Shown in pieces: positions 25,053-33,447 of a stretch of 64,000 nucleotides of DNA. Every line of letters begins with the position of its first letter. Position 1 is the first letter of the stretch. A model generated the notes under the pieces. It did not search any database, was not told the DNA's origin, and saw only the letters and a list, made by a program, of their open reading frames with translations. The position numbers and the translations under genes were made by a program. Origin of the DNA: Parasulfuritortus sp049322515 (GTDB lineage Bacteria; Pseudomonadota; Gammaproteobacteria; Burkholderiales; Thiobacillaceae). Location of the stretch: positions 134,909 to 198,908 of the forward strand of contig JBMOQW010000027.1 of the NCBI GenBank assembly GCA_049322515.1. Direction: 5' to 3'.

Positions 25053-25090
25053 ATTCAGGGCAACCCTGGCACACCAGGGCTGCCCTGAAT
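25053..25090 (-). terminator. 17-pair hairpin between napA and napG
   Basis: Two 17-base arms (25053-25069 and 25074-25090) pair with one A-C mismatch around a CACA loop. No T-run follows on the minus strand, so it is more likely an mRNA processing or stability element, or a rho-assisted partial stop, than a full terminator. It would allow napA to be made in excess over napGHB. Confidence 0.65.
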
Positions 25091-25139
25091 CCCCTCCCCG
25101 GGCCACCGCCGGCAACGGCGACTCGGGGAAGGGTAACCA

Positions 25140-27878
25140 TCAGGCCTTGTAGACCTTGACCGAGCACTTCTTGTAGTCGGTTTCCTTGGACAGCGGGCAG
25201 GTCGAATCGAGGGTGACCTTGTTGATCAGCACCGACTCGTCGAACCAGGGCACGTAGACCATGCCGCGCGGCATCTTGTTGCGGCCACCGGTCTCCACGC
25301 GCACCTTGACCTTGCCGCGCCGCGACTCGACCCAGATCAGGTCGTTGCGCTTGAGGCCCTTGGCCTCGGCGTCCTTCGGGTGCATCCAGCACACCGCGTT
25401 GGGCACCGCGCGGTGCAGCTCGGGCACTCGGCGGGTCATGGTGCCGGAGTGCCAGTGTTCGAGCACGCGGCCGGTACACAGCCACATGTCGTAGTTGGCG
25501 TCCGGCTTCTCGACCGGCGAGGCGTAGGGGCGGAAGTAGATCTTCGCCTTGCCGGAGATGTCGACCTTGGTCGTCCCGGGCTTGTCCAGATCGCCCATCA
25601 TCAGCGAGTTTCCGTTATTGCCGTAAAAATCGAAGCCGGAACCCTTCTTGACGTAGGGATCGTATTGCTCGTTGTTGCGCCACGGGGTCTCGACCCACTT
25701 GTCACCCTTCTTCACCACGGGCCAGCGCAAGCCACGCACCTTTTCATGGTGGTAGACGTCGAACGGCGCCAGGTCATGGCCATGGCCACTGCCAAACAGA
25801 CGGTATTCCTCGAACAGGGCCTTCTCCGGGAACCAGCCATCCTTGAGCAAAGTGGCGGTGACGTTCGGGTGGCCCTTGGCGATTGGATCGGGCCACTTCA
25901 CTTTCTTGTTCTCCGGAGTGGCGAACAGCACTTCATACAGCGTGGTCTCGGGCGTGTAGCCCATGGCCTGGGCAGCCGGCAATACATCCGGGAGACCCGC
26001 TTCAAGGCCCGGCACCTTCTGGGCACCCCAGACATCCTTCAGCTTGAAGCGCTTGGACAGCTCCAGCATCATCCACAGGTCGGGACGCGCCTCGCCGGGC
26101 GGCGGAATCTGCTGACGCCAGACCTGGGTGCGCCGCTCGGCGTTGCCGTAAGCACCCCACTTCTCGTTGATCATGGCGGCCGGCAAGACCAGGTCGGCCA
26201 CCTTGGCCGAGACGCCCGGATAAGCGTCGGCGACGACGATGAAGTTGTCCATCTCGCGCGCGGCCTTGATCCAATGGTTGACGTTGGCGGTGTTCTGCCA
26301 GGGGTTGTTGACCTGGGTCCAGGAAAACAGGATCTGGCCGTCTTCCAAGTCGCGCATGATCTTGACGAAGTGACTGCCCATCTGCGGGTTGATGGTGCCG
26401 GCGGGCAGTTTCCAGATCTTCTCGGCGATCGCCCGGTGCTTCGGGTTCATCACCACCATGTCGGCCGGCAGGCGGTGGGCGAAGGTCCCCACTTCACGGG
26501 CCGTACCGCAGGCGGAGGGCTGGCCGGTCAGCGAGAAGGCACCGTCGCCCGGCTTGCACTGGCGGCCGGTGAGCAGGTGGTTCATGTAGGCCTGTTCGTT
26601 GACCCAGGTGCCGCGCTGGTGCTGGTTGAAGCCCATGGTCCAGTAGGACACGATCTTGCGGCCCTTTTCGCAGTACATATCGGCCAGTTGTTGCAGCTTG
26701 GCCTTGAAGGCATCCAGGGACTCGTCCGGATCACCCTTGGCGACCTGGGCAGTGTAGTCCAGGGTGTACGGCTCCAGGGCCTTCTTGAAGTCCTCGAAGC
26801 TGATCGCCCAGTCCTTCATCGGGGTAGCGGCGTTCTTTTGCTCGACCGCTTCGCCTTCCTTCCGGCGCTGACCGATGGCTTCCCACTTGTCGAGCACGCG
26901 CACCTTCTCGTTCTTGTACACCTCCATCTCGGCGGCGGAAGCGAACTTCTCGACGTTCTTGGGCCGGAAGCCATAGCCGATGTCGTAGGGACCGGTGGCA
27001 AACACGGTGTGCTTCTTGACGAAGTCCCAATCGAGGGCGTCACGCTTGACGATCTCGTGGGCGATGTAGTTCTGGATCGCCAGGTCGCCGCTCGGCGAGA
27101 AGATGATTTCCAGGTCGGCGATGTCGGACGACATGTTGCCGTACACCGACAGGTTGACCACTTTCATCTTGTCGTGGGTGAGGCGCCGGTTGGTGATGCG
27201 CGACCACAGGATCGGGTGCATCTCGGCCATGTTGGCACCCCACAGCACGGCGGTGTCGGTGTGCTCGATATCGTCGTAGTTGCCCTGCGGCTCGTCGATG
27301 CCAAAGGTTTGCATGAAGCCGACCACGGCCGAGGCCATGCAGTGCCGGGCGTTGGGGTCCAGGTTGTTGGAGCGGAAGCCGGCCTTCATCAGCTTGGCGG
27401 CGGCATAGCCCTCATGGATGGTGTATTGGCCAGAGCCGAAGATGGAGATGCCCGTGGGACCCTTTTCCTTCAGGGCCCAACGCATCTTCTCTTCCATGAT
27501 GTCGATGGCCTGTTCCCAGGAGATCGGGGTGAACTTGCCCTTCTTGTCGAACTTGCCGTTGGTCATGCGCAGCAAGGGTTGGGTCAGGCGGTCCTTGCCG
27601 TAGTTGATCTTGCCGTTGAAGTAGCCCTTGACGCAGTTCAGGCCCCGGTTGACGGGGGCATCCGGGTCGCCCTTGGTGGCGACGATCTTGCCATCCTTGG
27701 TGGCGATCATGATGCCGCAACCAGTCCCGCAGAAACGGCAAACGCCCTTGTCCCATTGCCATCCCTTCTCGGACGCCTTGACGGCGGCCTCGGCTTCCTT
27801 GGCCAGTGGCATGCCCACCGTCGCGGCAGTGCTGGCAGCGATGCTGGTCTTCAAAAAATCACGGCGTGTCAGTCCCAT
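25140..27878 (-). CDS. napA: Periplasmic nitrate reductase catalytic subunit
   Basis: The protein has 912 residues from ATG 27878, preceded by AAGGAGG. It has a Tat signal (LTRRDFLKTS), an N-terminal [4Fe-4S] site (Cys47, Cys50, Cys54, Cys82) and the molybdenum ligand Cys180 in DPNARHCMAS. Later segments FSLTGQPSACGTAREVG and RVLEHWHSGTMTRRVPELHRA are standard for NapA. It binds two Mo-guanine dinucleotides and reduces nitrate to nitrite. It is about 80 residues longer than E. coli NapA; one visible insertion precedes SFEDFKKALEPYTL and is Lys/Glu-rich. This length resembles Campylobacterota enzymes. NapD is encoded 23 bases upstream. Confidence 0.97.
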   Translation of the reverse strand: MGLTRRDFLKTSIAASTAATVGMPLAKEAEAAVKASEKGWQWDKGVCRFCGTGCGIMIATKDGKIVATKGDPDAPVNRGLNCVKGYFNGKINYGKDRLTQPLLRMTNGKFDKKGKFTPISWEQAIDIMEEKMRWALKEKGPTGISIFGSGQYTIHEGYAAAKLMKAGFRSNNLDPNARHCMASAVVGFMQTFGIDEPQGNYDDIEHTDTAVLWGANMAEMHPILWSRITNRRLTHDKMKVVNLSVYGNMSSDIADLEIIFSPSGDLAIQNYIAHEIVKRDALDWDFVKKHTVFATGPYDIGYGFRPKNVEKFASAAEMEVYKNEKVRVLDKWEAIGQRRKEGEAVEQKNAATPMKDWAISFEDFKKALEPYTLDYTAQVAKGDPDESLDAFKAKLQQLADMYCEKGRKIVSYWTMGFNQHQRGTWVNEQAYMNHLLTGRQCKPGDGAFSLTGQPSACGTAREVGTFAHRLPADMVVMNPKHRAIAEKIWKLPAGTINPQMGSHFVKIMRDLEDGQILFSWTQVNNPWQNTANVNHWIKAAREMDNFIVVADAYPGVSAKVADLVLPAAMINEKWGAYGNAERRTQVWRQQIPPPGEARPDLWMMLELSKRFKLKDVWGAQKVPGLEAGLPDVLPAAQAMGYTPETTLYEVLFATPENKKVKWPDPIAKGHPNVTATLLKDGWFPEKALFEEYRLFGSGHGHDLAPFDVYHHEKVRGLRWPVVKKGDKWVETPWRNNEQYDPYVKKGSGFDFYGNNGNSLMMGDLDKPGTTKVDISGKAKIYFRPYASPVEKPDANYDMWLCTGRVLEHWHSGTMTRRVPELHRAVPNAVCWMHPKDAEAKGLKRNDLIWVESRRGKVKVRVETGGRNKMPRGMVYVPWFDESVLINKVTLDSTCPLSKETDYKKCSVKVYKA

Positions 27879-27901
27879 CACAACCTCCTTGCAAAAGTCC
27901 G

Positions 27902-28222
27902 TCAATCGTTCAGGTAAGCCGGCACGGCGCAGGCTTCACCTTGATCCTGTTCCACCAGTTCGGCGGGCATCTCGTCGTATTGCTTGTCGTCGTCAGCGAT
28001 GTAGTGGTAGACCATCTCGGCCACGATGACGTGGGGCAAGGCCTTGATGCGCTTGACCCCGGCGATCTCTTCATTGATATCGGCGGCTTCCTGGACCGCG
28101 ATGATGCGTCCGGTGGCCTCGTCGACCTGATGCACCTCGACCTGATCCATGTCGCGCAACGCGGCGACGACCTGCGCCTGCCACTCCGGCTTGGCGACCA
28201 CCAGGATTCCGGAAAGATTCAT
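27902..28222 (-). CDS. napD: NapD, chaperone of the NapA Tat signal
   Basis: The protein has 106 residues from ATG 28222, with a GGAGC upstream. It starts MNLSGILVVAKPEWQAQVVAALRDMDQVEVHQVDEATGRIIAV, whose hallmarks are SGILV near the N-terminus and the ferredoxin-like beta-alpha-beta fold. NapD binds the NapA twin-arginine signal and holds back export until the cofactor is inserted. It is the first gene of the operon, and the promoter region upstream contains an inverted repeat and an FNR-type box. The C-terminal tail (DDDKQYDEMPAELVEQDQGEA) is longer and more acidic than in E. coli NapD (87 residues). Confidence 0.94.
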   Translation of the reverse strand: MNLSGILVVAKPEWQAQVVAALRDMDQVEVHQVDEATGRIIAVQEAADINEEIAGVKRIKALPHVIVAEMVYHYIADDDKQYDEMPAELVEQDQGEACAVPAYLND

Positions 28223-28237
28223 GGCTTGCTCCTTCAT

Positions 28238-28264
28238 GCATTGCTATCAGTGTTATAGCAATGC
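28238..28264 (-). promoter_or_regulatory. Perfect inverted repeat at the nap promoter
   Basis: GCATTGCTAT-N7-ATAGCAATGC, with ten-base perfect arms, begins 16 bases upstream of the napD start. On the minus strand it contains TATAAC, a possible -10. It is either an operator covering the core promoter or, if transcribed, a hairpin just ahead of the napD ribosome site. Confidence 0.5.
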
Positions 28265-28288
28265 TGAGCGTGCGCCCCCCGAGTTACT

Positions 28289-28302
28289 TTGACATTGATC
28301 AA
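28289..28302. promoter_or_regulatory. FNR/DNR-type binding box shared by napD and the divergent regulator
   Basis: TTGAC-N4-ATCAA differs by one base from the FNR consensus TTGAT-N4-ATCAA. It lies between the divergent napD (start 28222) and the Crp/Fnr-family gene (start 28380). Its centre is about 68 bases upstream of the start expected from TACAAT at 28352-28357, a class I distance for the regulator gene. It could activate both directions. Confidence 0.75.
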
Positions 28303-28379
28303 GAAACGGTAAATTCTGGATGGCGAAGCCCGCATATCGTGCGCAGACCAGTACAATCGCGCCGCTTCGAGGAGACTCC

Positions 28380-29069
28380 ATGATTCAGGAAACCCGACAC
28401 CCGATCCGTGAAATCCTGGCCCGGCAACCGATGTTCCGTAACCTCAACGAGGCCGAACTGGGCGCCATCGCGGCCGGGACCCGCGAGTTTCGTGTCCGCC
28501 GCAACGAGGTCGTGTTCCAGAAAGGCGACCTGCCCGAAGGCATGCACATCGTCATCATGGGGCAGATCAAGCTGTCCATCCCGTCCAGCCAGGGCGCCGA
28601 GAAGGTGGTCCACATGGCCGGTCCCGGCCATACCTTCGGCGAGGCGGTGGTGTTCCTGAACAAGCCCTACCCGGTGAGCGCCATCGCCACCCAGGACAGC
28701 ATCATCCTGCTGGTGCTACGCAACGCCCTCGAACTGGCGCTCAATGACAGCCCGATGCTGTCGCGCAAGATGCTGGCCAGCCTGTCCATGCGCCTGCACG
28801 AACTGATCGACGACATGGAGACCTGCACCCTGCGCACCAGCATGCAACGGGTGGTCTGCTACCTGAGCCAGCAGATCCCGGCCGAACATGCCGAGGACTA
28901 CACCATCCAGCTCGGCAGCAGCAAGCAGACCATTGCCTCGCAGCTCAACCTGGCGCCGGAAACCTTCTCGCGGGTACTCAGCCAGCTCTCGGAAGCCGGA
29001 CTGATCCAGGTCAGCGGCCGGTCGATCACGGTCGCCAGTCGAGACCAGTTGATGCGCTTCCAGGCCTGA
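28380..29069 (+). CDS. Crp/Fnr-family regulator, Dnr-like
   Basis: The protein has 229 residues from ATG 28380 after GAGGAGAC. The cyclic-nucleotide-like sensor barrel spans about 15-130 (RRNEVVFQKGDLPEGMHIVIMGQIKLSI, GHTFGEAVVFL), followed by a long dimer helix and an HTH (SSKQTIASQLNLAPETFSRVLSQLSEAGLIQVSGRSI). The recognition helix ETFSRVLS contains the E..SR pattern that reads TTGAT half-sites. There is no N-terminal cysteine cluster, so it is not a true Fnr; a Dnr-type haem/NO sensor is the best guess. It is divergent from nap and shares an FNR-like box, so it likely controls nitrate or NO genes. Confidence 0.88.
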   Translation: MIQETRHPIREILARQPMFRNLNEAELGAIAAGTREFRVRRNEVVFQKGDLPEGMHIVIMGQIKLSIPSSQGAEKVVHMAGPGHTFGEAVVFLNKPYPVSAIATQDSIILLVLRNALELALNDSPMLSRKMLASLSMRLHELIDDMETCTLRTSMQRVVCYLSQQIPAEHAEDYTIQLGSSKQTIASQLNLAPETFSRVLSQLSEAGLIQVSGRSITVASRDQLMRFQA

Positions 29070-29079
29070 GCGCGCCCTT

Positions 29080-30543
29080 TCAGCGCCAGAACGGCCGGGC
29101 GCGCAGCACGCGCCGCACGGGGACAGCCGCCTGGTCGACGTGGGCGCCGGCGGCGATGAAACCCTCGACCAGCCCGCGCGCGTAGGCCATGTGGCCGTCG
29201 CGGTCCAGGTCGGCCAGCAGGCGGTGTGCCACCGCCACGTCGTTGGCCACGCCGAGGCGATCCTGAGCCTCGGCCACCTGATCGAGGAAGCGCTCGGCAC
29301 GACGGCCGAATAGCGGCGCCAGGAGTTCGCCCGTGTAACGCAGTCGCTTGGCCAGCAAGCGCAGTCGATGGCGGCCTTCGGCATCGAGCGCGTCGAACTG
29401 TTTGGCCAGTTTCCGGAAGGTCCGCCAGCGCCGATCCAGCGCCTGGCGCGCCCAGCCCAGTGCATCCGGGCCGCCCTGCCGGGGGTCGAGCAGGGCAGCC
29501 CCCATGTCCAGGGTCAGCGCGGTCAGCGCAGTGCTGCCTGCGGCGGCACGCGCCTGCCGTCTGGCCCGGATCCGGGCCACCTCGGCCCGGGCCACCAGGC
29601 CCGCCAGCCGGTCGGGCTCGGGCAACCCCTGGGCAGCCCGGGCCAGGGTTTCAGTGACCAGGACATCGAGGTCACGCGCCGGTGATAGCACGGTCATGAA
29701 GCCACGCAAGGCCTCGCGCCAGGCCGGCGCAGCCAGCTCGAGACCGCGGCCCAGGCTCAGCAGGGTGCGCATCCGGCGCACCGCGACCCGGGTCTGATGC
29801 AGGTATTCCGGATCGTCCTGGGCGAGCAGGCCGGGCAGGTTATGGCCGAACTGGGCCAGCGCGGCCAAGAAGGAAAGCCGCCACACCTCGGCCGCCGGCA
29901 GGCCCGGCTCGACGGCCACCGGCATCGCCTTGCATGGCCGCTCCTGCCAGGCGCCCAGCAGGGCATAGCCGCGCAGGGCCTTGCTGCGGTATTCCGGCAC
30001 CAGCGGCACGGTCACCAGCAACTGCCGGGCTACGTCGAACAAACAGGCCCCGTCGCCGTCCAGCAATTCCAGCTCAACCTCGGACACCGGCAAGTCGGCA
30101 TCGCCGGCGCGGATGTGGCCGAGATCCAGGGCCACCTCGACGCGGCCGGTCTCGAGTTCGAGCAGCCAGGCCGTACGCCGGAACTCGGTGCTGAACACCG
30201 GCGCCAGCCGGGCTTCGATGTCGGGGGTCAGCGCGGCACGCGCCGCCTCGGGCAAGACCGTGAAATCGGGCTGGTTGCCGGCCACCGCGACTTCATACTC
30301 CGGGCGCACCGACAAGCCGCCCACCGAGCCCCGGTCGAGCTTCACGGTCTGCACCCAGTGGTAGCCCTCGCGGCGCAGGCGGAAGGCCCCTTTGCGCCGG
30401 AACAGGTCCAGCTCGGGCGTATCGAAATAGAGGCCGTACATGACCTTGCGGGTGACCGGCGCCGACTTGAGCAGGGGATGGGCACGCAGCCGGCGGGCGG
30501 CATGCGCCGGCAGGGCCAGCTTGAGCTCGATTTCGACGGTCAT
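29080..30543 (-). CDS. CYTH-CHAD domain protein (inorganic triphosphatase-like)
   Basis: The protein has 487 residues. The N-terminal CYTH domain opens with EIELKLAL and has the acidic and basic tunnel residues (YFDTPELDLFRRKGAFRLRRE, VKLDRG, EVELELLDG). The C-terminal CHAD domain (about 215-480) is helical with paired histidines and arginines (YLHQTRVAVRRMRTLLSL, ARDLDVLVTE, HRLRLLAKRLRYTGELLAPLF). CYTH enzymes of this layout hydrolyse tripolyphosphate, and CHAD domains bind polyphosphate. It is divergent from ppk1 with a 72-base gap, which supports a role in polyphosphate metabolism or its granules. Confidence 0.93.
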   Translation of the reverse strand: MTVEIELKLALPAHAARRLRAHPLLKSAPVTRKVMYGLYFDTPELDLFRRKGAFRLRREGYHWVQTVKLDRGSVGGLSVRPEYEVAVAGNQPDFTVLPEAARAALTPDIEARLAPVFSTEFRRTAWLLELETGRVEVALDLGHIRAGDADLPVSEVELELLDGDGACLFDVARQLLVTVPLVPEYRSKALRGYALLGAWQERPCKAMPVAVEPGLPAAEVWRLSFLAALAQFGHNLPGLLAQDDPEYLHQTRVAVRRMRTLLSLGRGLELAAPAWREALRGFMTVLSPARDLDVLVTETLARAAQGLPEPDRLAGLVARAEVARIRARRQARAAAGSTALTALTLDMGAALLDPRQGGPDALGWARQALDRRWRTFRKLAKQFDALDAEGRHRLRLLAKRLRYTGELLAPLFGRRAERFLDQVAEAQDRLGVANDVAVAHRLLADLDRDGHMAYARGLVEGFIAAGAHVDQAAVPVRRVLRARPFWR

Positions 30544-30615
30544 GGTGGGCGATAGATGGCGAAACGATTTTCAGGGTAGCATCATTGCGCCCCTTTTCCT
30601 GTGACAGTCGACCCG

Positions 30616-32676
30616 ATGAGCCCCCTTCCCCCCAGCGAACTCCTGATCAACCGCGAACTCGGTATCCTGCAATTCAACCGCCGCGTCCTGGCCCAGGCCG
30701 AGGACCCGGCCACGCCGCTGCTCGAGCGCCTGCGCTTCCTGTGCATCTTCTCCAGCAACATGGACGAGTTCTTCGAGATCCGCGCCTCCGGCCTCAAGGA
30801 GCAGTTGCGCCTGAATTCGCTGCACACCGGGCCGGACGGCCTCACCGCGCGCCAGGTATTCAAGGAAATGGCCAAGGTGGCCCATGCCATGGTGGCGCGC
30901 CAGTACGAGCTGCTCAACAACGAGGTGCTGCCGGCCCTGGCCGCCGAGGGCATCCGATTCCACAAGCGCAGCGAGTGGACGCCGGAGCAGGATGCCTGGA
31001 TCAAGGACTATTTCTTCAATGAACTGATGCCGGTGCTGACCCCGATCGGGCTCGATCCCTCGCACCCCTTCCCGAACGTGCTCAACAAGAGCCTGAATTT
31101 CGCCGTCGAGCTATCCGGCAAGGATGCTTTCGGCCGCTCTTCAGGCAAGGCCGTGGTGCAGGCGCCGCGTTCCCTGCCCCGGGTCATCCAGCTGCCCCCG
31201 GAAGTGGCCAGCTGCGAACACAGCTTCGTGTTCCTGTCTTCGATCCTGCACGCCCACGTCGGGGCCCTGTTCGCCGGCATGACCGTGGAAGGCTGCTACC
31301 AGTTCCGGGTCACCCGCAACTCCGACCTGTTCATCGACGAGGAAGAGAACAAGAACCTGCGTGAACAGTTGCAGGGCGAGCTGCCGCACCGCCATTTCGG
31401 CAACGCAGTGCGCCTGGAGGTGGCTGACAGCTGCTCCGAGGACATGAAGGCGTTCCTGCTCAAGCAGTTCCACCTGACCCGCGACGACCTCTACCAGGTG
31501 CGTGGCCCGGTCAATCTGGTGCGCCTGATGAACGTGCCCGACCGGGTCGAGCGACCGGATCTCAAGTTCCAGCCCTTCACCCAGGGCCTGCCCGCCGGCC
31601 TGGTCGACGAGGACGACCTGTTCGCCGCCATCAGCCGGGGCGACATCCTGCTGCACCACCCGTTCCAGAGTTTCCAGCCGGTGATCGACTTCATCGGCCA
31701 GGCCGCCGAGGATCCCAACGTGCTGGCCATCAAGCAGACCGTCTACCGCACCGGCACCGACTCCGAACTGATGCGCCACCTGATCGCCGCCGCCCAGCGC
31801 GGCAAGGAAGTCACCGTGGTGGTGGAACTGCTGGCCCGCTTCGACGAGGAGGCCAACATCAACTGGGCCGAGAAGCTGGAAGCCGCCGGCGCCCACGTCG
31901 TCTACGGCGTGGTCGGCCACAAGACGCATGCCAAGATGGCCATGGTGGTGCGGCGCGAGGATGGCAAGATCAAGCGCTACTGCCACCTCGGCACCGGCAA
32001 CTACCATGCCCGCACGGCGCGCCTCTACACCGACTTCGGCTTGCTCACCTGCCACACGGCCATCTGCCAGGACGTCAACGACGTGTTCATGCAGATCACC
32101 GGCCTGGGCAGTGCCGGCGAACATGACTATCTCTGGCAGTCGCCGTTCACCCTGCACCCGAACGTGATCCGCGCGATCGAGAACGAGACCGCACGGGCCC
32201 GCAATGGTGAACCGGCGCGCATCGTCGCCAAGATGAATGCCCTGCTCGAACCGCGCGTCATCGCCGCGCTCTACGAAGCCTCCCAGGCCGGCGTCGAGAT
32301 CGATCTGATCGTGCGCGCGGTGTGCGCGCTCCGGCCCGGCCTGCCCGGCGTGTCGGAGAACATCCGGGTGCGCTCGGTGATCGGCCGTTTCCTCGAGCAC
32401 CATCGGGTGTTCTACTTCTGGAACGGCGGCCAGGAAGACATCTACCTATCCAGTGCCGACTGGATGGACCGCAATTTCTTCCGCCGCATCGAGACCTGCT
32501 TCCCGGTGCTCGACGAAAAGCTCAAGAAACGGGTCATCAACGAAGGCATCACGCCCTACCTGAAGGACAACCTGCAATCCTGGGAAATGCAGCCGGACGG
32601 CAATTACCAGAAGCGGCCGCGCCGGGGTCGGGGCTTTTCTGCCCAGGCCTACCTGCTCAAACTGCTGGCCAATTGA
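30616..32676 (+). CDS. ppk1: Polyphosphate kinase 1
   Basis: The protein has 686 residues from ATG 30616; a GTG five codons upstream is an alternative. All four PPK1 parts are present: the N-terminal helical domain (LINRELGILQFNRRVLAQAED), the H domain, and the two phospholipase-D-like C domains. The autophosphorylated histidine is in the GVVGHKTHAKMAMVVRR region, and HLGTGNYHARTARLYTDFGLLT follows. It makes long polyphosphate from ATP reversibly. It is divergent from the CYTH-CHAD gene and near ppx, so synthesis, breakdown and binding genes are grouped within 7.4 kb. Confidence 0.97.
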   Translation: MSPLPPSELLINRELGILQFNRRVLAQAEDPATPLLERLRFLCIFSSNMDEFFEIRASGLKEQLRLNSLHTGPDGLTARQVFKEMAKVAHAMVARQYELLNNEVLPALAAEGIRFHKRSEWTPEQDAWIKDYFFNELMPVLTPIGLDPSHPFPNVLNKSLNFAVELSGKDAFGRSSGKAVVQAPRSLPRVIQLPPEVASCEHSFVFLSSILHAHVGALFAGMTVEGCYQFRVTRNSDLFIDEEENKNLREQLQGELPHRHFGNAVRLEVADSCSEDMKAFLLKQFHLTRDDLYQVRGPVNLVRLMNVPDRVERPDLKFQPFTQGLPAGLVDEDDLFAAISRGDILLHHPFQSFQPVIDFIGQAAEDPNVLAIKQTVYRTGTDSELMRHLIAAAQRGKEVTVVVELLARFDEEANINWAEKLEAAGAHVVYGVVGHKTHAKMAMVVRREDGKIKRYCHLGTGNYHARTARLYTDFGLLTCHTAICQDVNDVFMQITGLGSAGEHDYLWQSPFTLHPNVIRAIENETARARNGEPARIVAKMNALLEPRVIAALYEASQAGVEIDLIVRAVCALRPGLPGVSENIRVRSVIGRFLEHHRVFYFWNGGQEDIYLSSADWMDRNFFRRIETCFPVLDEKLKKRVINEGITPYLKDNLQSWEMQPDGNYQKRPRRGRGFSAQAYLLKLLAN

Positions 32677-32692
32677 GCCGCGCGACCCGCGC

Positions 32693-33385
32693 TCAGTACT
32701 TGGCGTGCTGCTCCGCGATCAAGTGGTCGATGTAGTAGTGGAGCAGGATGGCGCCCTCCTCGTCGGGGGCTTGAAATTCGACGCCATAGCGAAACTGGCC
32801 CTTCTCGATGCAGGCATCGAGATCTCCGCTGTTGCGCACGGCGGCGCGCAAGCCGAGGGTGCGGACCAATTCTGGCAGGATGACCGGGATGTCCAGGTCG
32901 ACCATGCCGCCCGGTTCGGCCAGGATGCCCGCCAATTCGAGCGTCGCGCCGCGCAGGCTGAGGTCGCGCATGATGGCCAGGGTGCGGGTGCCATCCGGAC
33001 GCCGGAGTTCGACCGGCAACCGCACCTCGATCCTCGGATCGCGCCGCACCGGCCGGTAGTGGACCTCGGCAGGCAGGCTGAAATGGGCATAGGAATGGGG
33101 CTTTGACCGGGCCCGCAGGGTGGTGGCGTCAAAGGCATAGACATGGGTGCCGGCCAGCGCCCGGAACGACATCTTGACGCCCGGCCGCAGCCAGATCGCG
33201 GTATCCCCCACCTTGGGCAAGGTGGTCAGGAAGCTGAGCCCCTGGATCGCCCCGATGTACTGCACGTTGAACTGGCTGATGCCCTGGGCCGTGGTCTGGC
33301 GCATTTGCAAGGCAGCCCCCACCCGCAGGTGCATGTCCTCGAAATCCGCCGTATGCAACATGGGCGGCCGGCCTGGGTCTGTCAT
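32693..33385 (-). CDS. PilZ-domain protein, YcgR-like
   Basis: The protein has 230 residues. An N-terminal YcgR-like beta barrel (about 10-105) is followed by a PilZ domain starting YRPVRRDPRIEVRLPVEL, where the RxxxR motif binds cyclic di-GMP, and DLSLRGATLELAG, the D-S-x-x-G motif. Such proteins act as c-di-GMP controlled flagellar brakes or as surface-motility effectors. It lies convergent with ppk1 and 60 bases from the AAA+ gene, probably as a single unit. A diguanylate cyclase (52297) and a chemoreceptor (9642) elsewhere in the window show that the signalling partners exist. Confidence 0.9.
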   Translation of the reverse strand: MTDPGRPPMLHTADFEDMHLRVGAALQMRQTTAQGISQFNVQYIGAIQGLSFLTTLPKVGDTAIWLRPGVKMSFRALAGTHVYAFDATTLRARSKPHSYAHFSLPAEVHYRPVRRDPRIEVRLPVELRRPDGTRTLAIMRDLSLRGATLELAGILAEPGGMVDLDIPVILPELVRTLGLRAAVRNSGDLDACIEKGQFRYGVEFQAPDEEGAILLHYYIDHLIAEQHAKY

Positions 33386-33447
33386 GGCGTTCCCGGTGTG
33401 TCGCGCGTGGTTGGAATAAAGCTAGTATATCCATACCAGCGTCCGGG

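Noticed and set aside
22826..28222. napC, napE or napF within the nap operon
   Set aside because: All frames were considered; only napD, A, G, H and B are present. There is no tetrahaem protein.
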